Below, piece after piece: positions 38,265 to 49,789 of a stretch of DNA of 64,000 bases. Source of the DNA: Atopsyche davidsoni. Taxonomy: Eukaryota; Arthropoda; Insecta; Trichoptera; Hydrobiosidae. Within the stretch, counting starts at the first letter, position 1; the number at the start of each line of letters is the position of its first letter. Made by a program: the position numbers and the translations under genes. The stretch spans positions 13,555,501 through 13,619,500 of the forward strand of contig JAILWY010000018.1 of NCBI GenBank assembly GCA_022113835.1, given 5' to 3'. Below the pieces are notes generated by a model. That model did no database searches and was not told the DNA's origin. It was given only the letters and a program-made list of their open reading frames with translations.

Positions 38265-38425
38265 CCTCGTTATTCAGAGACATTAAGCCGGCGGGTTAAC
38301 TATTTACTCCTATTCCCATCAGAGCCACGGTATTATCCAACGGTTGGACTGTACTTAATGAGAGGGAAGCCTGGATGTTTATTGCTCTGAATTGATTATC
38401 ACCAAAAGTACTCTCGGGTGAAACT
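38265..38425. promoter_or_regulatory. moderately GC-rich island in intron 1
   Basis: About 160 bp (AAGCCGGCGGGTTAAC, CAGAGCCACGGTATTATCC, CCAACGGTTGGAC) of balanced, non-repetitive sequence. It includes the palindrome CCAACGGTTGG, a Myb-like CAACGG pair. Candidate regulatory DNA. Confidence 0.25.
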
Positions 38426-38799
38426 GTGACAATCGCAGAGAAGCATTTAGGAAAGAAATAATCAAATTGAGTACGATATATTTGAATATTGTAGTTATTA
38501 TTAAATGAATTACTTTAAAACTTTACTTATTTTTTTACACAACTGATTGTGTATTGTAAATACACCGGCCTCAAAATCGAGTTTGTACCTATTTTTTTTT
38601 ATTATAGATTAACCAACAAAGCATAGACAATAATACTGAGGGCCTTAATATTTGCACATATATTATTTGATAAATAAATATCTTTAATTTTAATTGTAAA
38701 ATAAGTTCAAAGTATATTATTGATTTTTGAGAAGACCGTCTCACAGGAAGTACGATTTTGCCTATACAGGTTTGATTGATTGATGATGATATATTGAAT

Positions 38800-38960
38800 A
38801 TTGAAATATTGAAAATTGATTAAAGAAACTCTTAGAAAAATATCATCGTGATTTGTGTGGGATTCGAGAGCCCACATCCCCTAGCTTACATGGCCGGTGC
38901 ATTACCAATTATGCCAACGAATCACTAGTACTAAGCAAGAATTTTTAATAATCATATCCT
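38800..38960 (-). mobile_element. tRNA-Thr-like SINE (copy 2)
   Basis: It aligns with 22680-22850 through the shared AAAGAAACTCT, CTTACATGGCCGGTG and GAGAATTTTTAACAATCAT-like blocks. On the minus strand the tRNA part is better preserved than in copy 1: GTGATTCGTTGGCATAATTG, CACCGGCCATGTAAGC, then the T-arm stem TGTGGG and CCCACA around a loop with a small insertion. The anticodon-loop string CATGTAA is the same. The flanking inverted ends of copy 1 are only vaguely present here. The element is non-coding. Confidence 0.7.
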
Positions 38961-39169
38961 ATAAATGAAACAACGTACTAATCATGAGTAAGTGACTACA
39001 TATGTTCTGGAATAAAATATAATTTAGTAATATCACAATAGTTTTTTTTTGCAACTCAATATACATAGTTTGCAATATTTACACACAATGTATACTTTAT
39101 GCAGTCAAGATAAGATTCGTTTACGAGCCATATACAAGATCTGTTACATTTCATTTTGTCAGTTTACGA

Positions 39170-39330
39170 GTCGAAACAATCCCTTCCCGGGGCATCTATC
39201 CCTGCCCGATTCCACCCCCGCTCGGCCCCTCCCCCACACGCCTTCCACCCTCTCCAGCTCTGATGGCGTCGCCTCCACAATCAGTCGGCAGCTCGAGGGG
39301 ATGTTTGCTCACACGTGTAAACGTCGGGGT
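39170..39330. promoter_or_regulatory. C-rich island in intron 1
   Basis: About 160 bp that is C-rich on the plus strand (CCCTTCCCGGGGCATC, CCCCGCTCGGCCCCTCCCCC, CCTTCCACCCTCTCCAGC). It raises a 119-codon plus-strand frame that starts in AT-rich sequence and resembles no protein. Strand-skewed composition and CpGs suggest a regulatory element. Confidence 0.3.
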
Positions 39331-39483
39331 GATTCGGTGACTACTTTAGTTGTTATGATAACGAAACAACGAGATAATTACCAACTTATTGTTTTTCACA
39401 CCTTATAAATCCCCCGTTATTAGTGATACATACTTCATATTAAAAAATTCAAAATCTTTCCGGATGATATACTACGACATTTC

Positions 39484-39531
39484 ATCAGTCAAATCTACGA
39501 CATCAGTCAAAAAATTGTGGCAAATCAGTCA
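39484..39531. repeat. three ATCAGTCA direct repeats
   Basis: ATCAGTCA occurs at 39484, 39502 and 39524. The first two sit in a longer duplicated phrase, CTACGACAT then CATCAGTCAAA. The spacing is 18 and 22 bp. The complement TGACTGAT is one base from an AP-1 site. It is either a local duplication or a small site cluster. Confidence 0.6.
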
Positions 39532-40667
39532 TAATGTGTGTATTAAATTATTTTAAAGATGGCTTAGTTCTTAAAGTGAGTTTTATTTTGTATTAAGCGT
39601 CTCAAACCAGTTACAGTGTGTGAAAACGCTGCTATACAAATTATGAAATACATTTCATGGAAATATAATTTTTAACTATATTTTTTTCATTTGATTTTTT
39701 TAAAGAGAATCAGAGAATTTTGCATAATAAATGTAAAAAGGTAAACCCTTTCACCTAAATTTATATAATTCAGCATTAGTATAGTTAGTTTTCCCAGAAA
39801 AAAGCATTTTCGTTAGTAATAAGATTTCTTTATAGAACACACCGCAATACAAATCCTACGTTCAACATATAAAGTTTGTACCGAAGCTGGTATTTTCTTC
39901 ATATTAAATATTTCATAAACATTTTTTTGATATTGAAAATATTCAATACAAAATTATTCTCGCATCAGCTCATCATCTGAAAATCGGTTTTAAGCAGGTG
40001 GATTAGCTAGATTAAGTAGGAAAAATAGTTAAATCGACTGGATATTGTACGATTTGACTAAATAAAAACGGAAACTACCTTTGGAGCTTTACATAAAACT
40101 TTATAACTCTGAAAGCTTCCAAGATTTGTAGACCAGAGGAGACCTAAAGCGCTTAGTCGGAACCCGAAACCGATTACGACTCATAAAAGAAATTACATTT
40201 TATAAATACCTTTTTAAGTAGCTACTCAAAGATCACGGTGGATGAGATTTTTTGATTTCACGGGCAGTAAAGCGAGCGGTCCTTCTCGTTATTATTTCTT
40301 CTGAGATTTCGTAGCATTTGCAAAGCTATTTTGCTTTTTTTACTCAAAGTAGCAATAATATCGAAAAGAATATTAAGTAAGTTTTGTACTCTGTTTGGTG
40401 CAAATATTTTATTTTATTTTAAAATAATAAAAATAATTACGAGAGTATAAAATTTCAAAACGAATTCAGATTTTTTTATATTTGAACCAGGCTTCATTGG
40501 AGTATAGTCAATAACTTACAGTATAAGAACCTAAAAGGTATCCAATCTTTTTTATTTAAAATTGAGATTATTTTGATCAAAGGCTTAATGATTTACAGGT
40601 TAAAATACGAAAAAAATAAAAACCTTACATCGAAAAAAACAATAACATGAAATCAATCGACCATAAC

Positions 40668-40702
40668 AGAGTTTATTATTTAACTTGGAGTTAAATCATC
40701 AG
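40668..40702 (-). repeat. hammerhead-like repeat core (copy E)
   Basis: On the minus strand an exact CTGATGA leads straight into a perfect 8-bp stem, ATTTAACT and AGTTAAAT around a 3-nt loop, followed by AATAAAC instead of GAAAC. The order matches the other copies in this window, but the downstream core is changed, so it would be inactive. Confidence 0.35.
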
Positions 40703-41087
40703 ATTAAATGAATTAAGTATCATTGAATTGTATTTTTTTAATTATTTACAAGATGGAAGTTTGTAACGATCTTCAAATGTTATATTTTCCTTTGATTAAA
40801 AATTATTAATAAACAAAATTTATTTTTTTTTGTGTTTTAAAATACTATTCTATAAATAGCTTTTCGATTGGACAAATAAGAAAAAAATATTTGTATTTTG
40901 CTTGATCTTTGCTATTTTGTTTTGATTCGACTGCAATTGATTTTATTACTAAATTTTTATAGCAAATATTAACATCCAAAAATTTTATGCGGATATTTCA
41001 CAAGCACTAGAATAATTACCAAGGATGGCTATGACAGTGAGACATCTACAGAATCACGTTTGCCATTTACTTCTAAGTCTAAGATCT

Positions 41088-41103
41088 CCTTCCGTACGGA
41101 AGG
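41088..41103. promoter_or_regulatory. perfect 16-bp palindrome of two Ets-like half sites
   Basis: CCTTCCGTACGGAAGG is an exact palindrome holding two inverted CGGAAG cores. Ets factors bind GGAA cores, and head-to-head palindromes allow cooperative binding. It lies in a GC-richer patch (about 41030-41160). Confidence 0.4.
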
Positions 41104-44100
41104 TCATTTATTCTGGAGCCCTTCGTGGCGCACAGCTCACTATTGCGGAGTACAAGACTTACCCCTTACGGATACTTAAGCATGCTTATATTCAGATTAA
41201 GTACTTATAAAATTTACATATCAACCCTACTTATTTTATGCAAGATCACTCAGTGCTTTTGTATATTCACAATGTTTTTTTATTACTTTGAACGCTTTTT
41301 TACTTTTTGGAGCGATTGATTTTTATTTCTCATTTTGTATATTTATATATATTTAAATGTTAAATCTAATGTAAAGGATTTGTCAGACATTAATGGCTAG
41401 TATTTTTAGTAAATTTTAATCTCAATACCAAGCCAGAAAATCGCCTCATTAAAGCTTTGTAATCAGCATTATAAATTATTCATAAATGTTCTGTCTTTTT
41501 TCTTCGCAACTCCATGTATAAAATATCCACAATCTTATGACTTTAATTTTTTATTATCAAAAAGGTTCATTCACATCGAGCCTGCTCTCCCTGGCGAAGC
41601 ATGTGCGTTCTTTCGCGGGGACCGGCGGGAAATGTTTTCGGGTAAGCCATCGCCGATGCGGATAGGCTGGGGATATCTAAAATTCCGGGCGATCTAAATT
41701 ATTTTTTTGTCTCATTAGCATATTTTCATTTTAGGTAAGCCACCTCTTGATTCAGCCAATTTTCATATTTTATGAGTTTGAGAATTATTTATTCTCTTTC
41801 CAAAAAACAGCTCATTTTTTATAAAATGAATATGCCACTCAACATCGCTGGGAGCATTTTGTTTTTCAGTTTGTCTGAAGTCTTTATTTTCTCTTATGAT
41901 TTTACGCAAATTAATTCACTGTAATGTATATTTGTAAAAAGATAAATAAAATTAACGGGATGAATACAAAAACTGTAACTGTATCCGAGCTAGGTAGATG
42001 AATTTGAAAAATGTGGTTGTTTATATATCTATAAGTAGTTTCATAGTACTTAATACATTTCCTGTTTTGTTTACAACATCATCAAATTTCTTCATAATCC
42101 CCTTAAAGCCCCTTCATCGCTCCTAGCCTTTAGGTTTTCCTAATAACAATGAGTTTCTCATTTTTTGGAGTCTAAGGACTTTATTTTGGTTTTCTCCGGT
42201 GTTGAGGGAACTTCTCCGGCACCATCTTGCCACAGCATCATGTATATACTATGGTTGCGTCATCCCTACCCACGCACCATTGTTAACTTTTCATTCATTA
42301 TATTTTTTCTCTCGTCGTGGCCTCTTAAAAAAAAAAAATCCTCGCATATTGTACTAATAAGTGTCTGTTTTATATTTTTTAAATATATATCCTAATTTCT
42401 AGATTTTATGTTAAATGATAACACTGTTACCATATTTAAATATTTTCAAGATTCATTGACACACAAGTCAAAACATGGCTTTAATTCACAGAAAACCTAT
42501 TTATTTTAATTTTAAAACCATCCACAGTGCATATTTCATTACAGCTAATTTCTTTTAAAGAAATGCCACCTTGACAATTTATTTTACGACGTAATTATAA
42601 TAAAGCAGTCGAATTTGTTGATGATTCGTAAATTTTCCGTGAATATTAATAATTTTATCTTCTAATTAAACAGATATCTATATATCTATAGAAAACGAGA
42701 TAGTTTTCAAAATTAAGATAACTATTTATATTTTCATTAGTGTCTACATGCGGCCTTTGTCACCAGGTCGTCGTAAATGTTGCTTCTCGTAATTTCGGCG
42801 CCGATCAATATCTGGTTGGCCGTTGTATTCGGCTTCTGAAGCAATATTGTATTTTAATAGGCTGGGATCTTACCTCTGAGGTATTCCCTACTGTCGTTAG
42901 TGTTTGCAAGTACTAAACTTCAGTACGTACTAAGAGGGCTTCAACTTGCTCCGAAAGCTGTACTTTATTGCCTATAGTAAAAGCAGCCACCAGCCTGGTC
43001 TAAGTTAAAACTGTGATATAATCAAATGCAAAGTGCGAATAAGAATTATTTTGATATACTTTATATTAAGCCTTAAATAACTCTTATCTCTGTCGCACTT
43101 AACAAAAAAATGTTTATAGTATATTTGATTAGGCAAAAAGGCACTTGTCGTAAATATTGAATATTTTAAATAAAAGAGAACTACCAGTGTACTAAGATCA
43201 GACATTTGTAAATACTAAAGGTTATGGTGGATAATAATATGCACTCTACGCTACCAGTCAGTCTATATTTGGTCTGTAACACGTTGTCAATCTAAAACAC
43301 GAATGTTGAGAAGTGATTAAAATTCTATTTAAGAAGCGCCATGACAATAACATGGTCAAGTGTTTGATTCCATCCACAAATAGAGCGACGTTATATGTAA
43401 ATGATCTCATTTAGTCAAGCACTACTGTGATAGTGGTAAAACACTACATTGACGAAAATAATACTTTTTGGCAAAAATCTAATCATAAATTACAATGATA
43501 TATTGTAGGAAAGTCTCAGGAAACGTATTATGTTGACAAATTCTATTTGACATTATAATATTCAATAAAGCCACCAAACTCAATATATTGCATGGTTTTA
43601 ATTAAGTTTGAATGGCCCGTGTGCGAGTGACATGTCCGTAGACATTGCAATGGATGCATCACTGAAGTACATTACACATATAAGCAGGCATCCTTTGCAC
43701 TACCATCAAAATATGTTAACGAACAAAAGTTTAATTAACTTGCCATTATAAATGGACGATTTTAGGAAAATTGTTATTAATAAAAAATCTAACAGGTGCC
43801 TCTACTTTACATCTTTAAAACTGAAAAAAAACTTTGAATTTTACTCAGACATTAGAAGTTTGTACTTTTTAATTATAGGTTTTTGGTCGCAATACTAATT
43901 CTGTATAAATAGTTGTGTATGTAATGTAAGTAGTGTATTCGCCATAGTCATAAGTAACCTTTTAATACGTACAATTAAATTAAATTAATAATTCCATCTT
44001 TGTAGAGGTTGCATCGTTTTAGTAATGATTAAATGATTTCATTGAAAAAATATCTAAACGATCACAGGTTTTTTTAAGTATTAAAATTATGAAAAAGCAT

Positions 44101-45594
44101 AAATACTTCAAGAGGGTTCTAGTTTAATCGCATATTTCTGTGAAAGATTTAACGTCATAAAATCTTTCATCCAAGTTTGTTTTACTTAAACCAAGTACTT
44201 ATATTTGTCTTAATGTTTTTGACATAATTTATGGAGATATCATCACAATTTTTTTATTCGATATACCCTAGTTAGAATAAATCATAACCCAAATAGATTT
44301 TCTTCCTCCCTCATAAGTTATTATTCATCAGCTTTCGAAGTAATGTATGGAGCGCTGTAAAGGTTGTTTATTGTTTCAAGATAATAGGTCGCAGGCAGTA
44401 AATTAGCATGGCAACTTCAAGGCAGCCCCTTCTGAATCTCGAGTGGCTGGCAAGGCATTCTCGTCCTTGTGTTCTTACACGTTATTTCATAAGGAAAATT
44501 GAATCAATCGAGCCTGTTTGTTTTATAAATTAAAATTTTTGTAGGTTTATATTCTTCGGATGAAAAATATTGATTTTCTAAAGGAGGTGCTCTTACTTAA
44601 TATTGGAATTTGAAAAATGTTTTCTTTGGTGTAAAATTTGTAAGTAGATAAACAACAACTTATTTATAAAATAAAGGTCTTATTAACTTGTAACAAAAAA
44701 AAAGAAAAGTTTACATTTTGTACATCTTTCTTTCTAATGAATTACGATATTTATAGATTATATTTATTATTATTTAAATTAAAGTTTGAGTACATTTTTG
44801 TATATATTTGCGTATGTTCCTTTACACATGAAATATTTTAATGAATATATATACGAGTATTTTACAAATGACTTTCACATATCGTAAAGTTATCTTTTGT
44901 TGTATGTGAAAAAAAACGACAAACAATATATTTGAAACAAATAATGGCTTTAAAAGAACAATCAAGACATGAATTAGCTCGAAGTTTTTTATAGTACTAA
45001 TGACACTAGAAATTTGTATTTGATTATAATTTCTAACACAAAATATTGATGTTACTTATATTTTTTACCATGAAATACATTTTTCTCGATAGAGAAATAC
45101 GTAACTATCACGTAAGTATGACCTGGTATTAATGGCTTTATAGAAGACTTTATATAGCCCAGACCTTTTTGGCTAAATGGATTCTAAGGCTTTGAGAATA
45201 TGATTAAATTATTAAGCAAGGCGAAAATAGACCTTTAAAGGTATAAATCACTATTTACACCTACTAAATTTGGGAATTTCCCATTAACTTTAGGCTTGTA
45301 ATTGAGGCGTGCGCAGGAGTTACATCTTTTATTATAATTTTGGAGAAATAATTGTCAACCGTACGCATAACGCGAGCTTCAAGCTGCCGTCTTGAATTAT
45401 ATTATAATAATAATGCGTGCTTTTTTTAAAACAATATTCACCATCTTTTTTATTGTCAAAAGTACTACAAACTACACTAAGTGCTTTATACAATTTTCCA
45501 TCCATTCGAGTGAATTGAAATCTTAAAAAAAATGTAATATTAAATATATACTACTTTTACTGTATGAAAACATAAACTTTTATCATTATGAAAT
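41104..45594. other. intron 1, AT-rich segment with GC islands
   Basis: No gene recognised. Islands lie at about 41575-41690 (GGGGACCGGCGGGAAATG), 42750-42990 (GGTCGTCGTAAATGTTGC, TTTCGGCGCCGATC) and 44395-44485 (an RFX-like GCATGGCAACTTC). The rest is AT-rich spacer with short chance open frames. Confidence 0.5.
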
Positions 45595-45745
45595 TTGAAT
45601 ATTCAATATTTTTGACAGAGTAAGTACTTAGTAAAATTCCATTTTAATATTTTTAATAAAAAAAAATAGTTGATTGATTTTTCCACATGTTAATTTTTAT
45701 TGGTGACCGGTTTCGCCAACTTTCACGTTGGCATTATCAAACTGA
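45595..45745. mobile_element. single copy of the hammerhead-like repeat element (copy B)
   Basis: It aligns along its length with both halves of the foldback at 22.4-22.6 kb. The minus strand (45704-45745) reads TTTGATAATGCCAAC, loop GTGAAA, GTTGGCGAAACCGGTCAC. GCCAAC and GTTGGC form a perfect 6-bp stem. Copy A has G-T where this copy has A-T, so pairing survives the substitution. Relative to the hammerhead core CUGANGA the sequence reads UUGAUAA, and one U intervenes before the stem. No protein is encoded. Confidence 0.65.
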
Positions 45746-46393
45746 GTTACTAAAATATTGTTAAGAAATTATTTCGATTTTTTTTGTATGCAAAATTAGA
45801 AAAGTATATAGCTGAATGTCCTGATTTCTTCTTTTTTTCCCCAGGAATGAACATTAATTTTTTTATAACTATGATTTTTTAATCATGATAAAAATAAAAA
45901 TGTTTAACAATATAAGCAACTAAAAATAATACCAACAACGTTTAGTTATTCTAGCTCCATCTAATGATATTTACTAAATGTATTGGAAAATGACTTGCCT
46001 ATATGTGAAGTACATAAATAAATCACGTCACTTAGATGCGTTAAGTCGGAATTTTAAAAATTATTGTATTTTATAAAATATTTTGCTTCATTCTTTAGTC
46101 TTATCAAACATAATTTAAGTCTTGACGTTTGATAAATTTACTTACTGCTCAGAAAATAGCACGTCAGCCGTTCGTTGCTCTCAAATATACAATATATTTT
46201 TAGTCCATTTTAGTAGAAGCTGTGAATGAACATGTAATATATATATTTTTAACGCGTACTCACACTTTTAAGTGCTTCAATAATCAATATTTCACCATAA
46301 ACTTTTAATTTTGCTTACTTATTAAATTGTAATATAATATGGTTTACCGGCTGAAATGGATATTAAAATTGCCATGTCAAAAATAAAAAATGT

Positions 46394-46747
46394 CTATCTT
46401 AAAATAATGTCTGCCAGACTCTGAAAAACTTGCCAGTCATTTAATAGATGACGTGTTTTTTTTCTTTTTTCAAAGGTTGTGAGAGCTTGCAGTCTATCAA
46501 TTTTTAAACATTTATTTACACTAAAATAAGATATGTACTTTTGAATAAGACGAGCTGATTCAGAGTCCACGGGTCTTGTTCTTTTAAAAAGCTTCAAAGC
46601 ATACAATTCCGAGATATTCAATACAACGCAGTTTCCCTTGCAGGTTGAAACAAGTTTATGCTTGCGCGTCTCCCCTAGCAGACGAGGGGTTGTTTGGCCG
46701 TATATCATTCCATTCACTGAAGCGACTGTGGTTAGTTCTATTGACAA
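46394..46747 (-). CDS. unrecognised 117-codon open frame inside the intron, doubtful
   Basis: I do not recognise this product. It is the longest open frame in the intron that is not raised by a simple repeat. Composition is mixed and fairly protein-like, with a basic C-terminal part (FEKRKKTRHLLNDW) and no signal peptide, membrane segment or known motif. The frame runs antisense to the host gene and lacks an obvious promoter or poly-A context. Several equally AT-poor islands in the window give frames of 70-119 codons by chance, so it may be meaningless, a retrocopy remnant, or part of a decayed transposon. Confidence 0.12.
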   Translation of the reverse strand: MSIELTTVASVNGMIYGQTTPRLLGETRKHKLVSTCKGNCVVLNISELYALKLFKRTRPVDSESARLIQKYISYFSVNKCLKIDRLQALTTFEKRKKTRHLLNDWQVFQSLADIILR

Positions 46748-47184
46748 CTGAATCCTCTTATATAATTCTCATATTATTCGAAATACTAGTGAAGTTCAGC
46801 TGGTTTTATATTAAAAATGTGCAAATTGTGAACAGTTTACTCTTATATTTGTGAAAACATTATTGCATCTTTTCGTATATAAAGTAGTTACGTGTGAAGT
46901 GATGATTACATGTAATTGATTTTTTATTACACTTATAGTATATATTAGTGTCTTAAAAAATATTTATATTTTTCAAAATTATTTTTGTGAAATAACTGAA
47001 TAGTTTGATGCAACAATCAAAAGTATACATTTAATATTTTAAAAAGTAAACGCAATAAATTCAAATTTTTCCAAAACACATTGGCGCAGTGTTTTCTATC
47101 ACAGCAGTGTTAAAAATCAAATGATAATACTTTGTATTAGATAAACTTTTCATCTGTACCGAGTACCAAATACGAGGTACTCAG

Positions 47185-47345
47185 GTAAGGTCAAGCCAGC
47201 GTTGATTCGATAATGATGAGGTCGGACCTCAGTCAGCTTGACGGGCGCCGTCAACCCGCCGCTCTGCAGCCCCTCCCAAACGAACCCCATTCCGAATAGG
47301 TCGTGCTGGTCAACTCACAGCCCCCCTAAGCTTTCAAGTTATTGA
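47185..47345. promoter_or_regulatory. GC-rich island 2.5 kb upstream of the coding exon
   Basis: About 160 bp, among the most GC-rich in the window (TTGACGGGCGCCGTCAACCC, CTCTGCAGCCCCTCCC). It contains the palindrome TTGACGGGCGCCGTCAA, with TTGACGG and CCGTCAA arms around GCG. Several chance reading frames are closed. It could be an enhancer or an alternative promoter for the downstream exon. Confidence 0.35.
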
Positions 47346-49769
47346 CGAGTATTGATAAATAATTATTTCTAAAATATATTAACCTAGTTGGTTCGATAAG
47401 AATCTATAATATATTGCTTGGCATTTCCTAGGTTTATTGTCAATATTAAATATTAAATTTTATGATTACTTCTTCATTAACATCGATTTATGTTAACGGA
47501 ACTGAGAATTTGAACATCCCTAAAACAGTAATGTGATTTTTTTCATTTTGAGACTAACTCATACTTTCTACTTTATTATTATTATTGTGCTCATGTGCTA
47601 AAATAGTAAATTTCCCACCAGGTGTTCAATTAACAACACTATGTTTAGGTATTGAAATGCAGCTCTTTCGCTTAGTATTGTAGTAAGATGAGGTTAAAAC
47701 ACACGAACTCCTTAACTCCCTGAGTGTGCCAATATGGCGTCAGTATTATTTTCGAGACATTCAGCAAACCTTGTTGTTCAGATTTACAATTATGATAAAA
47801 ACAGGGCTCGAAGTCATTAAACGTACATTCAAAGTACCTATAATTTAAAATAATATCAGTGCGTTGCAGTTAATACGGCGAGATAATATTATTGTTGTCA
47901 ACGAACGAATAAACAAGAAAAGTTACCGTTATATTTTATTCCTAAAAAGTTCAAAAACACCATTTTATTTATATCAAACATATATTTTTTAATCCTAATA
48001 ATATTCTAAAATTTGTTTGATTCTGAGATAGAAACGAAACGAATAAATTCTTAATACACCTTGATCATGATTGTGCCTATAAATCTTAAAAGTTTTAAAA
48101 CCGTTTAAAATTGGTAAAAGTATTTTACATTTAGTTGATTGGTATAAAAACATAATACAGAAATAATGGAAAATTTTATGTAATAGTTTTCGTTATGTTT
48201 TGTAGATATTCGAAAACGTTGGTACCACTTTCTCGGGTGTAAATTTGTGGGTAAAATGAAAGGACGCCATGTGTGCACACCATTCCAATATGCTATCTAG
48301 AAAACTTCACAAAGAAATCATAAAAGACCAGCGAAAAGTGCCTTTACGACGGAAACATGCCAGATAGAATAAGTTTCTATGAAGAAGCCCTATACTCTGT
48401 ACAGATTTAGTTATTTTATTGAAATTGTTGAAAAGTATACTTATGTTTTAGTTTCAGATAAGTTTAGTTGCATTCAATGAATATGCTGAATAAAAATGTA
48501 TACATTTACTAAAAAATACATATCAACCAAACTATATATATCGTGTTTATCAGTAACGTTCATTAACGCATTTTAATGAAAGTCCTTTTTCGATTCTGCG
48601 TATTGATAATGGTGACGTTTGTCAATAATATCGTTATTATAATAATTGGATTTTTTTTATTTTTAATTAACATCGATTTTAAAATATTATCCGCTTTCAA
48701 TATTGCAGGTCTAAAGACCCACAGTTGCTAAAATGACAACAGCTTTAACCATGACAAGTTAGGCTAAAAATAAAAATGGGATACCATTTCTGGAATGGAA
48801 AACAATGTCACTGGGAATATTTCGAGGTATTACCGATATCAGTCCTATTATATATTTTAAATATTCCATGCTACAAAATTCCTTGACTTCCACAAGTAGA
48901 TATAGCAAATTCCATCAAAATAGATGAGGAATTTGGAAACAAATTCAGAACGCAACACACTGCAATATGCTATTCGTATGCATACGGCTAGAATTTAATT
49001 AAACATTGAACGATATGTATCGAAATCAGATCCCAACAGCGGACAAAAATATATTTGTAAAAAAATAATTTATATTCCGATCAGCCGAATTTGCATTTTT
49101 GCATCAGTAAGAATGCCTCTATGTAAAAAGTGTTGTTATCAACACCAATTTAATTTTTTTACAATTTATGTAGATAGTATATTGTATACACATGGCAAAT
49201 TATTTTTAGTTTCGAATTAGATGACAATAAAAACTCTTTAAAAAATTCTCAAATCAAGACCTTAAGAGCTTTTAAGTCTTGTCTAGTGTATCTGAATACA
49301 TAAAATATTTGTTAGCTTTTTAGTTTATTCGTGATATTCTTTAACACAAAATTTGACATTACCCCTCCTATTTTAATTATTCTGTTTTAAAAGTGTTATC
49401 TTTACCAGAATAATAAAACGTAAATAGTGAGAAAACCAAAAATTGGCTTATTAAACCTAATGATACTTTAAATGAAATTAGGTTATTTTACTGAGTATTC
49501 CAATTGACCTTGGAGAATTAACAAGGAAAAAATAACTTAGGCTTTGTTTGAGTTTTATTTAATTAACACATTGTATAAATGAACTGTTGTTATCGATTGC
49601 TATTGATAATTACTTTACTACAATTGTTTACGTCTGATGTGAAGCGTTTATGAGATATCTCAAGGCAAACTAAATCATGAATATACATTTAAACAAACAC
49701 TGATTTAATAGACCAACCAAAGCATATAAAAAGTCAATTGATCGTTGTGGCAGCAGCTGTCTAATTTGA

Positions 49770-49789
49770 ATTTATCTCTTTTTAATCAG
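49770..49789 (+). other. splice acceptor of the first coding exon
   Basis: A pyrimidine-rich TTATCTCTTTTTAATCAG ends in AG at 49788-49789, with a CTAAT branch-like motif at 49761. Composition switches sharply from AT-rich to GC-rich directly after the AG, as expected at an exon border. It implies at least one upstream non-coding exon. Confidence 0.75.

Larger units (their letters stand above)
33119..40667. other. intron 1, AT-rich segment with GC islands
   Basis: No gene recognised. Islands lie at about 33590-33730, 33860-33990, 34440-34570, 36255-36545, 38265-38425 and 39170-39330. Repeats listed separately are a 44-bp palindrome, an imperfect 10-mer array and a SINE. The remainder is AT-rich spacer. 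Confidence 0.5.
45746..49769. other. last part of intron 1
   Basis: AT-rich, with one marked GC island (47185-47345) and a 117-codon minus-strand frame (46394-46747) of unknown meaning. Nothing recognisable lies between 47350 and the acceptor at 49789. Confidence 0.5.
6932..49789 (+). other. presumed first intron, about 42.9 kb
   Basis: The span runs from the GTGAGT donor at 6932 to the acceptor TTTATCTCTTTTTAATCAG ending at 49789, which has a CTAAT branch-like sequence at about 49761. It contains no convincing coding exon on either strand. Its content is AT-rich spacer, SINE and foldback repeats, and a series of GC-richer islands listed separately. Long first introns rich in regulatory elements are common in developmentally regulated insect genes. 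That this is one intron of one gene is inferred from strand, splice signals and the lack of other genes. Confidence 0.45.

Noticed and set aside
38800..38960. tRNA-Thr gene
   Set aside because: The tRNA-like part lacks a complete acceptor stem, has a small insertion in the T-loop, and has a diverged relative at 22.7 kb. It is a SINE head.
39049..39408. 119-codon plus-strand open frame
   Set aside because: It starts in AT-rich DNA and is prolonged by a C-rich island. No domain, no splice context and no protein I recognise.
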